Positions 17,748 through 26,471 are shown, numbered from the stretch's first letter. The stretch: 56,835 nt of DNA from Solilutibacter pythonis (GCF_003697345.1 NZ_RFLY01000018.1:1-56835); one strand, 5' to 3'. A program made the numbers and translations. Notes: a model not told the origin generated them from the sequence alone.

Positions 17748-19019
17748 ATGTCGAACCTCATCACCCGTACCGCCAATCACCTGATGGACTGGTTCAACGA
17801 GCGCGCGCCCGGCTTCATGCCGTTCTACCGCAAGCACATGACGGCGTACTACGCGCCTAAGAACTTCAACATCTGGTACATCTTCGGCATTCTCGCCACG
17901 GTCGTCCTGGTCAACCAGATTCTGACCGGCATCTTCCTCACCATGCACTTCAAGCCGAGCGCGAAGGAAGCCTTCGATTCGGTCGAATACATCATGCGCG
18001 ACGTGGAGTGGGGCTGGCTGATCCGCTACATGCACTCGACCGGCGCTTCGCTGTTCTTCGTCGTGGTCTACCTGCACATGTTCCGTGGCCTGATGTACGG
18101 CAGCTACCGCAAGCCGCGCGAATTGGTCTGGATCCTCGGCATGCTGATCTATCTGGTGCTGATGGCCGAAGCCTTCATGGGCTACGTGCTGCCCTGGGGC
18201 CAGATGTCGTTCTGGGGCGCGAAGGTGATCATTTCGCTCTTCGGCGCGATTCCGGTGATCGGCGGCGGCCTGACCGAGTGGATCATGGGCGATTACAACC
18301 CCGGCGACGCCACCCTCAACCGCTTCTTCGCCCTGCACGTGATCGCGCTGCCGCTGGTGCTGTTGCTGCTGGTCGTGCTGCACCTGGGGGCGTTGCACGA
18401 GGTCGGCTCCAACAACCCGGACGGCATCGAGATCAAGAAAGGCCCGAAGGGCAACCGCTGGAGTGCCACCGCCCCCGCCGATGGCGTGCCCTTCCACCCG
18501 TATTACACGGTGAAGGACACCTTCTTCGTGGGGTGCTTCCTGATGGTGGCGGCGTTCATCGTCTTCTTCGCCCCGGCTTTTGGCGGCCTGTTCCTTGAGC
18601 ACGACAACTTCACCGTCGCCAACGAACTGGTGACGCCGCCCCACATCAAGCCGGTGTGGTACTTCACCCCGTACTACGCGATGTTGCGCGTGGTGCCTTC
18701 GTTCTTCGGCATCAAGCTGTGGGGCGTGCTGGTGATGTTCGGCGCCATCGCGCTGCTGTTCCTGCTGCCGTGGCTGGATCGTTCGCCGGTCAAGTCCTAC
18801 CGCTACCGGGGCTTGCTGTCGTGGGTGCTGCTGCTGTTGTTCGCGCTGTCCTTCGTGTGGCTGGCCAAGATCGGCGGCGGCCCGGGCACCGACCCGTCCG
18901 AGGCCGTCATCGGCCGCATCCTCACCGTCTATTACTTCCTGTTCTTCCTGACCATGCCGATCTGGACCAAGCTCGACAAGACCAAGCCGGTGCCTGAGCG
19001 CGTGACGGGGGGCCATTGA
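17748..19019 (+). CDS. petB: Cytochrome b subunit of the bc1 complex
   Basis: The 423-residue membrane protein has the eight-helix cytochrome b fold. Haem-ligand histidines are visible in RYMHSTGAS and VVYLHMFRG (helix B region) and in FFALHVIALP and LLVVLHLGAL (helix D region). The quinol-oxidation loop reads PVWY at residues 302-305 instead of PEWY, so the glutamate implicated in proton exit in the mitochondrial/alphaproteobacterial enzyme is valine here. I recall this variant in other beta- and gammaproteobacteria. Three bases separate it from petA, and one base separates it from cytochrome c1. Confidence 0.96.
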   Translation: MSNLITRTANHLMDWFNERAPGFMPFYRKHMTAYYAPKNFNIWYIFGILATVVLVNQILTGIFLTMHFKPSAKEAFDSVEYIMRDVEWGWLIRYMHSTGASLFFVVVYLHMFRGLMYGSYRKPRELVWILGMLIYLVLMAEAFMGYVLPWGQMSFWGAKVIISLFGAIPVIGGGLTEWIMGDYNPGDATLNRFFALHVIALPLVLLLLVVLHLGALHEVGSNNPDGIEIKKGPKGNRWSATAPADGVPFHPYYTVKDTFFVGCFLMVAAFIVFFAPAFGGLFLEHDNFTVANELVTPPHIKPVWYFTPYYAMLRVVPSFFGIKLWGVLVMFGAIALLFLLPWLDRSPVKSYRYRGLLSWVLLLLFALSFVWLAKIGGGPGTDPSEAVIGRILTVYYFLFFLTMPIWTKLDKTKPVPERVTGGH

Positions 19020-19020
19020 G

Positions 19021-19770
19021 ATGAAGAAGACTATTCAAACGGCGTTGATCGCGCTGCTCGCCGGCATCGGCTTCGCCGGTGGCGCGCGCGCGGCCGACGA
19101 GGGCGTGCAATTGCAGCCCTCCGGCATCGATCTGACCGACAGGGCCTCGCTGCAACGCGGCGCCAAGTACTACATGAGTTACTGCTCGGGCTGCCATTCG
19201 CTGAAGTACCAGCGTTACTCGCGCATCGGCGAGGACCTGGGCCTCAGCGAGGACGAAGTCAAAAACAACCTGATGTTCAACCAGGACACTCAAATCGGTG
19301 ACACCATCCGCACCGGCATGGACCCGAAGCTCGGCGAGCAATTCTTCGGCAAGGCGCCACCGGACCTCTCGGTGATCTCGCGGGTGCGCCAGCCCGACTG
19401 GGTCTATAGCTATCTGAAGTCGTTCTATCTGGACGACAGCCGCCCGCTGGGCTGGAACAACACGGTGTTTCCCAACGCCTCGATGCCCAACCCGCTGTGG
19501 GAGCTGCAAGGGCTGCAACACCCGGAGTACGGGATGGCCGAAGACAGTGGCGAGCGTCCGGTGACTGGTATGGTGGTCACTCAACCGGGTAAGCTGAAGC
19601 CGGCCGAATTCGACCAAGTGGCGCGCGATATCACCGCCTTCCTCGCCTACACTGGCGAACCGGCGGGGTTGAAGCGGCAGAGCCTGGGCGTCTGGGTGCT
19701 GATATTCCTGGCCCTGTTCACTTTCATGGCCTGGCTGCTCAAACGCGAATACTGGAAGGACGTACATTGA
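19021..19770 (+). CDS. petC: Cytochrome c1 subunit of the bc1 complex
   Basis: The 249-residue protein has a Sec signal peptide (ending ARAAD), a single c-type haem motif CSGCH at Cys55-Cys58-His59, and a C-terminal membrane anchor (about residues 222-243, LGVWVLIFLALFTFMAWLL) followed by a charged tail. It passes electrons from the Rieske protein to soluble cytochrome c. It is the last gene of petABC and is followed by a strong hairpin at 19779-19802. Confidence 0.95.
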   Translation: MKKTIQTALIALLAGIGFAGGARAADEGVQLQPSGIDLTDRASLQRGAKYYMSYCSGCHSLKYQRYSRIGEDLGLSEDEVKNNLMFNQDTQIGDTIRTGMDPKLGEQFFGKAPPDLSVISRVRQPDWVYSYLKSFYLDDSRPLGWNNTVFPNASMPNPLWELQGLQHPEYGMAEDSGERPVTGMVVTQPGKLKPAEFDQVARDITAFLAYTGEPAGLKRQSLGVWVLIFLALFTFMAWLLKREYWKDVH

Positions 19771-19778
19771 TGGATGCC

Positions 19779-19802
19779 GACGCGGGCCAGGTGGCCCGCG
19801 TC
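19779..19802 (+). terminator. Hairpin after petABC
   Basis: GACGCGGGCC (19779-19788) and GGCCCGCGTC (19793-19802) form a perfect 10-bp stem with an AGGT loop, 8 bp after the cytochrome c1 stop. There is no downstream T-run, so it may be a partial terminator or an RNA-stabilising end that lets some transcripts continue into sspA. Confidence 0.5.
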
Positions 19803-19880
19803 GCACATGGGGCGATGCCCCGCTGAAGATGGGCCGAGCGGCCTTGGTTAGATCGTTGGAGGGATATGGAGGATGCGAGG

Positions 19881-20522
19881 ATGATGGCGACCAACTCACG
19901 TGTGAGAAACAATCTGACCTTGTTCTCCGGTGTCGACGATGTGCTCTCGCACCGAGTGCGCTTGGTGCTGGCGGCGAAAGGCGTCAGCTACGATTTCATC
20001 GCCGTCGATCCGACCCGGCCACCCGAGGATCTGATCGACCTCAATCCCTACCATTCCGTCCCCACCCTGGTCGAGCGCGACTTGGTGCTGTACGCCGCCA
20101 GCGTGGTCAGCGAATACATCGACGAACGCTACCCGCACCCGCCGCTGATGCCGATCGAACCGCTGGCCCGCGCCCGCCTGCGCCTGGCCATGCTGCGCAT
20201 CGAGCACGATTGGGTGCCGCAGGTGCAGGCCATGCAACTGGGCACCAAGGCCCAGTCCGAGGCGGCCAAGAAGCGCCTGACCGAACTGCTGGTGCAGACG
20301 GCGCCGGCCTTCAAGGCCAGCAAGTTCTTCTTCAATACCGAGATGAGCCTGGCCGATTGCGCGATGGCGCCGATCGTCTGGCGTCTGGACTCGCTTGGCG
20401 TTCCGCTGCCGAAGGATGGTGGCAAGGCGATCGAGGAATACGGCAACCGCATCTTCCGCAATCCGGGCTTCATCCGTAGCCTGACCGAGGAAGAGAAGAA
20501 GCTGCGCGCCGTTCCAGAGTGA
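19881..20522 (+). CDS. sspA: Stringent starvation protein A (glutathione-S-transferase fold)
   Basis: The 213-residue protein has a thioredoxin-like N-domain (LFSGVDDVLSHRVRLVLAAKG, then NPYHSVPTLVERD with the cis-proline) and an all-helical C-domain, as in SspA. SspA binds RNA polymerase and alters transcription under starvation and acid stress. It typically lies upstream of sspB and downstream of petABC in beta/gammaproteobacteria, as here. The ATG at 19881 has GGAGG 8 bp upstream; the first in-frame ATG at 19866 has a poorly spaced site. Confidence 0.93.
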   Translation: MMATNSRVRNNLTLFSGVDDVLSHRVRLVLAAKGVSYDFIAVDPTRPPEDLIDLNPYHSVPTLVERDLVLYAASVVSEYIDERYPHPPLMPIEPLARARLRLAMLRIEHDWVPQVQAMQLGTKAQSEAAKKRLTELLVQTAPAFKASKFFFNTEMSLADCAMAPIVWRLDSLGVPLPKDGGKAIEEYGNRIFRNPGFIRSLTEEEKKLRAVPE

Positions 20523-20568
20523 TGGCCGTATCCCAGGCATTGTCGTTTCCGTCGTGGAAGCCGGTAGG

Positions 20569-21096
20569 ATGAGTGACGTGGACGAAACGATCGCGATGAC
20601 CAGCCAGCGGCCTTATCTGCTGCGGGCGCTGCACGAGTGGATCGGCGACAACGGCCTGACGCCGCATTTGCTGGTCAATGCCCGCCACGCCGGCGTCCAC
20701 GTGCCGCCGCATACCGTCAAGGACGGCAAGGTGGTGCTGAACATCGCCGAGCGCGCTGTGCACATGTTGAGCCTTGGCAACGAATACATCACTTTCAGCG
20801 CCCGTTTCGGCGGGGTCAGCCACGAGGTGTTCGTCCCGATCGGCGCGGTGCTGGCGATCTATGCCCGTGAGAACGGCCACGGCATGGCCCTGCCGGAGGA
20901 GGAAGCGGAAACGGCTCCCGGCGGCGACGAGGAAGGCGTTGATGCGGCCGCGCCGGAAGACGAAGGCCGGCCGGTACTGACGTCGGTCGCCGACGCCGGC
21001 CAGCCCTCGGGCGATGCCGGGGATGGCGAGGACGAACCACCGCCGGACCGGCCGCCGGCATCGCCCAGGCGCGGTCATCTGCGCGTCGTCAAGTAA
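20569..21096 (+). CDS. sspB: ClpXP protease specificity-enhancing factor SspB
   Basis: The 175-residue protein has the SspB substrate-binding domain (QRPYLLRALHEWIGDNGLTPHLLVNA, then FSARFGGVSHEVFVPIGAVLAIYARENG). A long acidic, proline-rich flexible linker leads to the C-terminal tail HLRVVK, the ClpX-docking motif. SspB tethers ssrA-tagged proteins to ClpXP. Two in-frame ATGs are possible (20569 and 20596); 20596 gives an N-terminus closer to E. coli SspB, and 20569 has the GGTAGG site. Confidence 0.93.
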   Translation: MSDVDETIAMTSQRPYLLRALHEWIGDNGLTPHLLVNARHAGVHVPPHTVKDGKVVLNIAERAVHMLSLGNEYITFSARFGGVSHEVFVPIGAVLAIYARENGHGMALPEEEAETAPGGDEEGVDAAAPEDEGRPVLTSVADAGQPSGDAGDGEDEPPPDRPPASPRRGHLRVVK

Positions 21097-21107
21097 CAAG
21101 TAAGAGG

Positions 21108-21127
21108 ACGCCGGGCTTGCCCGGCGT
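21108..21127. terminator. Hairpin between convergent sspB and the DUF3301 gene
   Basis: ACGCCGGGC (21108-21116) and GCCCGGCGT (21119-21127) are exact inverted repeats with a two-base centre, 12 bp after the sspB stop. The position between convergent genes suggests a bidirectional terminator, although no T-run follows. Confidence 0.5.
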
Positions 21128-21145
21128 TCGCGCGTTCCGGCGTCT

Positions 21146-21490
21146 TCAGTCCTCGCCGGGAATGTCGAGACTCGATACCTGGCCTTCCTCGCGTACCGGG
21201 CCGACGAAACGGGTCAGTTCGCCGCGCAGCATCGACATCGTCCCGGCGTGGCGGTCGCTGCCGTCACGCGAGTATTCGAAGCGATAGCGGCGCTCCAGCC
21301 CGAGCCGTCCATCCGGGGCGCGGCGGATGCGCATGCCGGTGGCGTGCACGCTTTCGTCCAGCCATTGCACGCCGGCGCGGCGGCAGGCGCGCCGGCCGAT
21401 TTCCCGCGCGCGATCGGCCGCGCGGTGGCTGGCATCCACCCACAGCATCAGGATGCCGACCGCCAGTATTGCCCATAGCAGGTTTTCCAT
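21146..21490 (-). CDS. DUF3301 domain protein with one N-terminal membrane helix
   Basis: The 114-residue protein begins with a hydrophobic helix (MENLLWAILAVGILMLWV), then a basic helix and the DUF3301 pattern: AC...GVQ.LDE.V....MR..R...GRL...R.Y.FE.S.DGSDR..G...M..GE. The function of the family is unknown; topology suggests a small inner-membrane-anchored protein with a soluble domain of about 90 residues. It lies 7 bp after the DUF2272 lipoprotein gene and is probably co-transcribed with it. Confidence 0.78.
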   Translation of the reverse strand: MENLLWAILAVGILMLWVDASHRAADRAREIGRRACRRAGVQWLDESVHATGMRIRRAPDGRLGLERRYRFEYSRDGSDRHAGTMSMLRGELTRFVGPVREEGQVSSLDIPGED

Positions 21491-21497
21491 TGTCGTT

Positions 21498-22490
21498 TCA
21501 GGGTGCGGTGAGTTTGAGCAGGGCGGCCCAGTTCTGCCGGTTCATGCTGCAAGCCGCCTCGTTGGCGGGCGAGCAGGCCGGCGACTGGCCGTCCTCGTCG
21601 GCCATCACCCAATCGTCGCTGATCGGGCGCGGAAGCAGCGCGCGGCCCTGGCCATCGAGCCGCAGCTTGCGCATCGTCACCATGTTGGCGACATTGCCGC
21701 CGACCAGCCAGACTTCGTTGGGGGTGAGGCTCACCGCGATGTCGCAATGCGATTGCAAACCACCGTTGCCGGCGGCGAGGAAGGTTGTGAGGCCGCCGTG
21801 GCCGATCACGCTCTGGCTGTTGCGGACATAGCAGAGCATGTCGCCGGGCGCGATCTTTGTCTGGTTCGGGTCGGCGAAGGCATAGGGGCCTTGGCCGCGG
21901 TAGGCGGCGCGGATGTAATCGATATGGCTGGGCGAGGGGGTGAAGCCGGCCACGCCGGCCTGTGTCATCACGTAGGAGATGAAGGCGGCCGACCAGGGCA
22001 CGTCCACCAGAAAAGCGCGGCATTCGTTGCGCGCGAAGCCGGACGAGAACGGGTTCTGGCACTGGTAGGCGGCGGTGGAGCTGCCGAGCATGCGGTATAG
22101 CGTGCCGCTGTCGCGCCAGTAGGCGACCACCCGTTCCCATGCTTCGCTGCCGTCATTGAGTTTGGCGCGCTCGGCTTCGGCGACGCGGCGGCTGGCCAGC
22201 CGGCCGTTGACGTCGATGAACGGCTGGTACCAGGCGAGGTGTTCGCGCAGGGTGATCTGGACGATGCGCGAGGCGGCTGGCGTGCCGGGTGGGAAGGCCA
22301 TTGGCGGGGCGCGCCAGATCGGGCGGTTGGGAATGGCCGGATCGACCGCCGGCTGCGCTGTCGTATTCGCCATCGACGGCGCCGGGGGGCTGGCCGGCGG
22401 TGTCGGCGGGGCTTTCGGGGAACTGGCGCAGCCGGCCAGCAGGGCGCCGGCCACGATCAGGGCGGGGAGCCGGGTGATGGGCTTCTCCAT
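21498..22490 (-). CDS. DUF2272 domain lipoprotein
   Basis: The 330-residue protein has a lipoprotein signal with lipobox LLAGC (Cys21), a Pro/Ala-rich linker, then the DUF2272 domain (about residues 75-300). A conserved cysteine lies in FARNECRAFLVDVPWSAAFIS and a histidine in SQSVIGHGGLTTFL, in the Cys-then-His order of NlpC/P60- or CHAP-like peptidases. A cell-wall or peptide hydrolase role is inference; the family is uncharacterised. The first ATG (22490) gives a correct lipoprotein signal. Confidence 0.8.
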   Translation of the reverse strand: MEKPITRLPALIVAGALLAGCASSPKAPPTPPASPPAPSMANTTAQPAVDPAIPNRPIWRAPPMAFPPGTPAASRIVQITLREHLAWYQPFIDVNGRLASRRVAEAERAKLNDGSEAWERVVAYWRDSGTLYRMLGSSTAAYQCQNPFSSGFARNECRAFLVDVPWSAAFISYVMTQAGVAGFTPSPSHIDYIRAAYRGQGPYAFADPNQTKIAPGDMLCYVRNSQSVIGHGGLTTFLAAGNGGLQSHCDIAVSLTPNEVWLVGGNVANMVTMRKLRLDGQGRALLPRPISDDWVMADEDGQSPACSPANEAACSMNRQNWAALLKLTAP

Positions 22491-22535
22491 GGCGGGTGTC
22501 CGGATGATGGGGCGCTCAGCCTGCCACGAACGAAG

Positions 22536-23411
22536 TCAATTTGTCGTGGGAGGCGGGCCGAGCTTCATCGACAAGTCAACCGCGCGGACATGCTTGGTCA
22601 GCGCGCCGACCGAGATGAAATCCACACCGTCACCGGCGATTGCGCGGATCGTGCCGAGATCGACGCCGCCGGAGACTTCCAGCGGAATCCGTCCGTTCAA
22701 CGCTTCGCGGGCGATACGCACCGCCTCGCGCCGGGCGGCGGGGTCGAAATCGTCGATGAGGATGCGCGCGCATGCCGTCGTCAGGGCTTCGCGCAGCTCG
22801 TCGAGCGTTTCCACTTCGATGATGAGCGGCAGCGCCGGAAACCTTTCTTTCGCCGCCCTGGCGGCGCCGGCCAGCGAACCGAAGGCGCGGATGTGGTTCT
22901 CCTTCAGCATCACCGCATCGAACAGGCCGATTCTGTGGTTGTGGCCGCCGCCTACCCGTACCGCGTACTTCTGCGCCAGTCTCAGGCCGGGGAGGGTCTT
23001 GCGGGTGTCGAGGATTTTCGCCCCGGTGCCGGCGACCGCTTCCACGTACTGCGCGGTGAGGGTGGCGGTGCCCGAGAGCGTTTGCAGGAAGTTGAGCGCG
23101 GTGCGCTCGCCGGTGACCAGGGCGCGGCCATGGCCTTCGAGGGTGGCGATGACCGTGCCGGCCTCGACGCGCGCGCCTTCCTCGATACGCCAGTCGATGC
23201 GCACGTCGGGGTCGAGCAGGCGGTGGGTGGCGTCGAACCACGGCCGCCCGGCGATCACGGCCGGCTCCTTGCATAGCAGATGGGCGATGGCGGGCGCGTC
23301 CGCCAGCAGGGCGGCGGTGACATCGCCTTCGCCCACGTCCTCCACCAGCGCGCGATGCGCGTCTTCCAGCACCGTGGCCGGGTTCGGCGGCGCGACCCGC
23401 GGTGTCATCAT
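22536..23411 (-). CDS. nadC: Nicotinate-nucleotide diphosphorylase (quinolinate phosphoribosyltransferase)
   Basis: The 291-residue protein makes nicotinate mononucleotide from quinolinate and PRPP in NAD synthesis. Family motifs are present: an N-terminal EDVGEGDVTAALL segment, the LNFLQTLSGTATLT helix, DTRKTLPGLRLAQKYAVRVGGGHNHRIGLFDAVMLKENH (read here in parts), and the C-terminal LEVSGGVDLGTI and ISVGALTKHV. Catalytic and phosphate-binding residues in these segments look intact. The start overlaps the Trm112-like gene by 4 bp (ATGA), so the two are translationally coupled. Confidence 0.95.
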   Translation of the reverse strand: MMTPRVAPPNPATVLEDAHRALVEDVGEGDVTAALLADAPAIAHLLCKEPAVIAGRPWFDATHRLLDPDVRIDWRIEEGARVEAGTVIATLEGHGRALVTGERTALNFLQTLSGTATLTAQYVEAVAGTGAKILDTRKTLPGLRLAQKYAVRVGGGHNHRIGLFDAVMLKENHIRAFGSLAGAARAAKERFPALPLIIEVETLDELREALTTACARILIDDFDPAARREAVRIAREALNGRIPLEVSGGVDLGTIRAIAGDGVDFISVGALTKHVRAVDLSMKLGPPPTTN

Positions 23412-23671
23412 GCGGCCAGGCCGGCGATGCCGGCGGTCTCCAGCCCTTCTTCCGGCAGCAGTACCGGGATGCCGTCATCCACGCGATACACACGCTTGCC
23501 GTCACGGGTGATCAAGGCCTCGGCCAGCGGCGTGTCCTGCGCATGCTCGCCAAAGCGCAGGCCGCCAGCCGCGATCGCCGCGTTCAGCGCCTTCAGCCGT
23601 TCGCCGTCGAGCAGCGCCAGCGGCTGGCGGGTGAGCGGGCAGGCGAGGATATCGAGCAGCTTCTTGTCCAT
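23408..23671 (-). CDS. Trm112 family protein (YcaR-like)
   Basis: The 87-residue protein opens with MDKKLLDILACPLTRQPLALLD, matching the YcaR/Trm112 pattern LLDILACPxCKGxL, but only the first cysteine of the usual CPxC pair is kept (CPLT). It ends with DGIPVLLPEEG, the typical YcaR end. Bacterial members are small and often next to lpxK/kdsB; here the partner is nadC, overlapped by 4 bp. The molecular role is not established. Confidence 0.85.
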   Translation of the reverse strand: MDKKLLDILACPLTRQPLALLDGERLKALNAAIAAGGLRFGEHAQDTPLAEALITRDGKRVYRVDDGIPVLLPEEGLETAGIAGLAA

Positions 23672-23697
23672 GGGATGTCGTGTGATTCCGGGGCCGT

Positions 23698-23703
23698 TAG
23701 AAT
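23698..23703 (+). promoter_or_regulatory. Possible -10 element for purE
   Basis: TAGAAT lies 24 bp before the purE ATG and would give a short leader that still contains the AAAGGGA ribosome site. No clear -35 was found at the expected distance. Confidence 0.35.
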
Positions 23704-23727
23704 ACGTCTTTAGGCAAAGGGACAGCC

Positions 23728-24231
23728 ATGACTGGCGACCAGACGCCCAAGGTGGGCATCGTGATGGGCTCGCGTTCGGATTGGGAAACCATGCGGAACG
23801 CGGCGATGAAACTCGAAGCGCTGGGCGTGCCGCACGAAGTGCGCGTGGTGTCCGCGCATCGCACCCCGGACGTGCTGTTCGAGTACGCCGGAAGCGCGGA
23901 AAAGCGCGGCTTGCGCGCGATCATCGCCGGGGCCGGCGGCGCGGCGCACCTGCCGGGCATGCTGGCGGCCAAGACCGCGGTGCCGGTGCTCGGCGTGCCG
24001 GTGCAGTCGAAGGCGCTCAACGGCATGGATTCGCTGCTTTCCATCGTGCAGATGCCGGCCGGTATCCCGGTCGCCACCTTCGCCATCGGCAATGCCGGGG
24101 CCGCCAACGCGGCGCTGTTCGCGGCCGCGATGTTGGGGCCGGATCACCCGGAGATCGCCGCGCGCCTCGCCGCCTTCCGCGACCGTCAGACCGCCGATGT
24201 GATGGCGGCCGACGATCCGCGCATCGCATGA
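23728..24231 (+). CDS. purE: N5-carboxyaminoimidazole ribonucleotide mutase
   Basis: The 167-residue class I PurE converts N5-CAIR to CAIR in purine synthesis. Diagnostic motifs: GSRSDWETM (residues about 14-22), VVSAHRTPD near 45, [14 protein letters not shown] near 75, and [29 protein letters not shown] near 110. AAAGGGA precedes the start. Its stop overlaps the purK start by 4 bp (ATGA). Confidence 0.96.
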   Translation: MTGDQTPKVGIVMGSRSDWETMRNAAMKLEALGVPHEVRVVSAHRTPDVLFEYAGSAEKRGLRAIIAGAGGAAHLPGMLAAKTAVPVLGVPVQSKALNGMDSLLSIVQMPAGIPVATFAIGNAGAANAALFAAAMLGPDHPEIAARLAAFRDRQTADVMAADDPRIA

Positions 24232-25394
24232 GCGGCGCGCGCGCGGCCACCACGGTCGGCATCCTCGGCGGCGGGCAACTGGCCCGGATGATGGCGCTGT
24301 CCGGGGCGCCGCTGGGTCTGCGCTTCCTCGTCCTCGACAATGTGGACGATGCCTGCGCCGGGCAGTTCGCGCCGATGGTGGTGGGCGATTACACCGATGA
24401 ATCCGCGCTGGCCGAGTTCGCCGGCCGGGTCGATGTCGCCACTTTCGATTTCGAGAACGTGCCGGCGGTTTCAGCCGAGTGGCTGACCGCGCGCATTCCG
24501 GTGTTTCCCAAGCCGCGCGCGCTGGCGGTGAGCCAGGACCGGCTGGCCGAGAAGCGCCTGTTCCGCGAATTGGGCATCCCGGTGCCGGATTTCGCCGACG
24601 TGCCCGACCGTGCCGCGCTCGACGCGGCCGTGGCGCGGCTCGGCACGCCCTGCATCCTCAAGACCCGTCGTCTCGGCTACGACGGCAAGGGCCAGTTCCG
24701 CATCAAGTCGGTGGGCGACATCGACGCCGCCTGGGCCGCGCTCGGCGCGCAGGCGGCCAAGACCGGGCTGATCCTCGAAGCCTTCGTGCCGTTCGAACGC
24801 GAGTTGAGTGTGCTGGCGGTGCGCGGCCGCGATGGCGAGTTCCGTACCTGGCCGCTGACCGAGAACTGGCACGTCGAGGGCGTGCTCTCCGCCAGCCTGG
24901 CGCCGGCAACGGTCGAGCCGGCGCTGGCCGGGCGCGCCGTCGCCCACGCCCGGGCGATTGCCGAGGCGCTGGATTACGTGGGCGTGTTCGCGCTGGAACT
25001 GTTCTGCCGCGATGGCGAATGGCTGGCCAACGAGATCGCCCCGCGCGTACACAATTCCGGCCACTGGACGATCGAGGGCAGCGAGACTTCGCAGTTCCAG
25101 AACCACCTGCGCGCCGTGCTCGGCCTGCCGCTGGGCGATACGCGGATGCTGGGCCTGGCCTGCATGCTGAACTGGATTGGCGAAATGCCCGAGGCCGCGC
25201 CGGTGCTGGCGGCGCCCGGCGGCCATTGGCACGATTACGGCAAATCGCCGCGCGTCGGTCGCAAGGTGGGGCATGCCACCTTGCGCGAGGATTCGCCCCG
25301 GGCGCTGGCGGACAGCCTGCAACGGGTCGGCGAGGCGTTGGGGCGCGAGGCGCAGGTCGCGCCGGTCGTCGCCGCGCTGGCGGCTGGCCGATGA
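24228..25394 (+). CDS. purK: N5-carboxyaminoimidazole ribonucleotide synthase
   Basis: The 388-residue ATP-grasp enzyme makes N5-CAIR from AIR, ATP and bicarbonate. It has an N-terminal nucleotide-binding fold ([11 protein letters not shown]), [13 protein letters not shown] in the ATP-grasp subdomain, and the metal/catalytic stretch [25 protein letters not shown]. The open frame extends upstream through purE to 23280, but the ATG at 24228, overlapping the purE stop, gives a normal-length PurK and is chosen. Confidence 0.96.
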   Translation: MSGARAATTVGILGGGQLARMMALSGAPLGLRFLVLDNVDDACAGQFAPMVVGDYTDESALAEFAGRVDVATFDFENVPAVSAEWLTARIPVFPKPRALAVSQDRLAEKRLFRELGIPVPDFADVPDRAALDAAVARLGTPCILKTRRLGYDGKGQFRIKSVGDIDAAWAALGAQAAKTGLILEAFVPFERELSVLAVRGRDGEFRTWPLTENWHVEGVLSASLAPATVEPALAGRAVAHARAIAEALDYVGVFALELFCRDGEWLANEIAPRVHNSGHWTIEGSETSQFQNHLRAVLGLPLGDTRMLGLACMLNWIGEMPEAAPVLAAPGGHWHDYGKSPRVGRKVGHATLREDSPRALADSLQRVGEALGREAQVAPVVAALAAGR

Positions 25395-25843
25395 CGGCAT
25401 ACGCCAGGCTCGATGCCATCGCCGATAGCGTGAATTGGCTGTTGCTGGCGGCTTTCCTCGCCGGTCTGGCGGTCGATCTGGGGCGTCGGCGCTGGCGGAA
25501 TGCGGGTTCGGGGCTGGTCGCGCTCGCCGGGGTCGTCGTCATCGTCTATGGCCTGGCCTTCCTCGACCAGCGTCTCGGGCTGTGGCCGCGCATCGGCGCC
25601 GATTACAGCACCCATAGCGCCGCCGCCGCCGCTCTCGTCATCTTGCTGATGGCGCGCTTCCCGCGCCCGCGATGGTTCTGGCCCGGCATTGGCCTGGCCT
25701 ATGCGCTGCTGATGCTCTGGCAGCGTTACCACACCGTGCTCGATATCGTTTCCACCGCGCTCGTGGCCGGTCTGCTCGCCTGGGGCTGGCGGCGCGTGTC
25801 CGGATTCATCCCGCCTGTGCGGCGTGGGGCGGCGGGGTCATGA
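25391..25843 (+). CDS. Small PAP2-like integral membrane protein
   Basis: The 150-residue protein has about four or five transmembrane helices. Late in the sequence it carries YSTHSAAAAAL and QRYHTVLDIVS, resembling motifs C2 (xxGH) and C3 (HxxxD) of PAP2 phosphatases, with the His-x3-Asp pair kept. No C1 motif (KxxxxxxRP) is visible, so it is a minimal or inactive relative of PAP2_3-type lipid phosphatases/transferases (inference). It overlaps purK by 4 bp, an unexpected partner for purine enzymes that may simply reflect operon packing. Confidence 0.7.
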   Translation: MTAYARLDAIADSVNWLLLAAFLAGLAVDLGRRRWRNAGSGLVALAGVVVIVYGLAFLDQRLGLWPRIGADYSTHSAAAAALVILLMARFPRPRWFWPGIGLAYALLMLWQRYHTVLDIVSTALVAGLLAWGWRRVSGFIPPVRRGAAGS

Positions 25844-25869
25844 AAAAGGCCGGGGAATCCCGGCCTTTT
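25844..25869. terminator. Bidirectional intrinsic terminator between the purEK operon and sodB
   Basis: AAAAGGCCGGG (25844-25854) and CCCGGCCTTTT (25859-25869) form a perfect 11-bp stem with a GAAT loop. The A-run and T-run on either side make it a terminator in both directions, exactly between two convergent genes. Confidence 0.9.
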
Positions 25870-25892
25870 CGGCATTGCCAAGCGTGTCGCGC

Positions 25893-26471
25893 TCACTTCA
25901 TGTTCTTGGCGACGAAGTCCCAGTTCACCAGGTTCCAGAAGTGCTCCAGGTACTTCGGGCGGGCATTGCGGTAATCGATGTAGTAGGCGTGCTCCCAGAC
26001 GTCGCAGGTCAGGAGCGCCTTGTCCTCGCCGGTCAGCGGAGTGGCGGCGTTGGCGGTGCTGACTAGCGCGAGCGTGCCATCCGGGCGCTCGACCAGCCAC
26101 GCCCAACCGGAGCCGAAGGTGCCGATGGCGGTCTTGGTGAATTCTTCCTTGAACTTGGCGAAATCGCCGAACGCGGCGTTGATCGCGTCGGCCAGCTTGC
26201 CGGTGGGTTCGCCGCCGCCCTCGGGCGAGAGGCAGTTCCAGTAGAAAGTGTGGTTCCAGACCTGCGCGGCGTTGTTGAACATGCCGCCCTGCGCCTGCTT
26301 GACGATCTCTTCGAGCGCCATCTTGGCGAACTCGGTGCCCTCGATCATCTTGTTGAGGTTGTCGACATAGGTCTTGTGGTGCTTGCCGTAGTGGTAGTCG
26401 ATGGTCTCGCCGGAGATGTGCGGTTCCAGCGCGGTGCGGTCATAGGGAAGGGCTGGCAGCTCGATGGCCAT
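25893..26471 (-). CDS. sodB: Superoxide dismutase [Fe]
   Basis: The 192-residue cytoplasmic enzyme has metal ligands His27 (DYHYGKHH), His74 (WNHTFYW), Asp157 and His161 ([14 protein letters not shown]). The [11 protein letters not shown] and GSGWAWL contexts are those of the iron-type enzyme. It dismutates superoxide to hydrogen peroxide and oxygen. An AAGGAG site precedes the start. It is divergent from grxD, giving a small redox-defence neighbourhood. Confidence 0.96.
   Translation of the reverse strand: MAIELPALPYDRTALEPHISGETIDYHYGKHHKTYVDNLNKMIEGTEFAKMALEEIVKQAQGGMFNNAAQVWNHTFYWNCLSPEGGGEPTGKLADAINAAFGDFAKFKEEFTKTAIGTFGSGWAWLVERPDGTLALVSTANAATPLTGEDKALLTCDVWEHAYYIDYRNARPKYLEHFWNLVNWDFVAKNMK

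Noticed and set aside
17103-19016. A 637-codon minus-strand frame opposite petAB
   Set aside because: It covers two intact bc1 genes, has no start signal of its own and has shadow-type composition.
23280-24227. N-terminal extension of purK to 23280 in the same frame
   Set aside because: It would run through nadC, the Trm112-like gene and purE in the wrong frames. The ATG at 24228 overlapping the purE stop gives a normal PurK.
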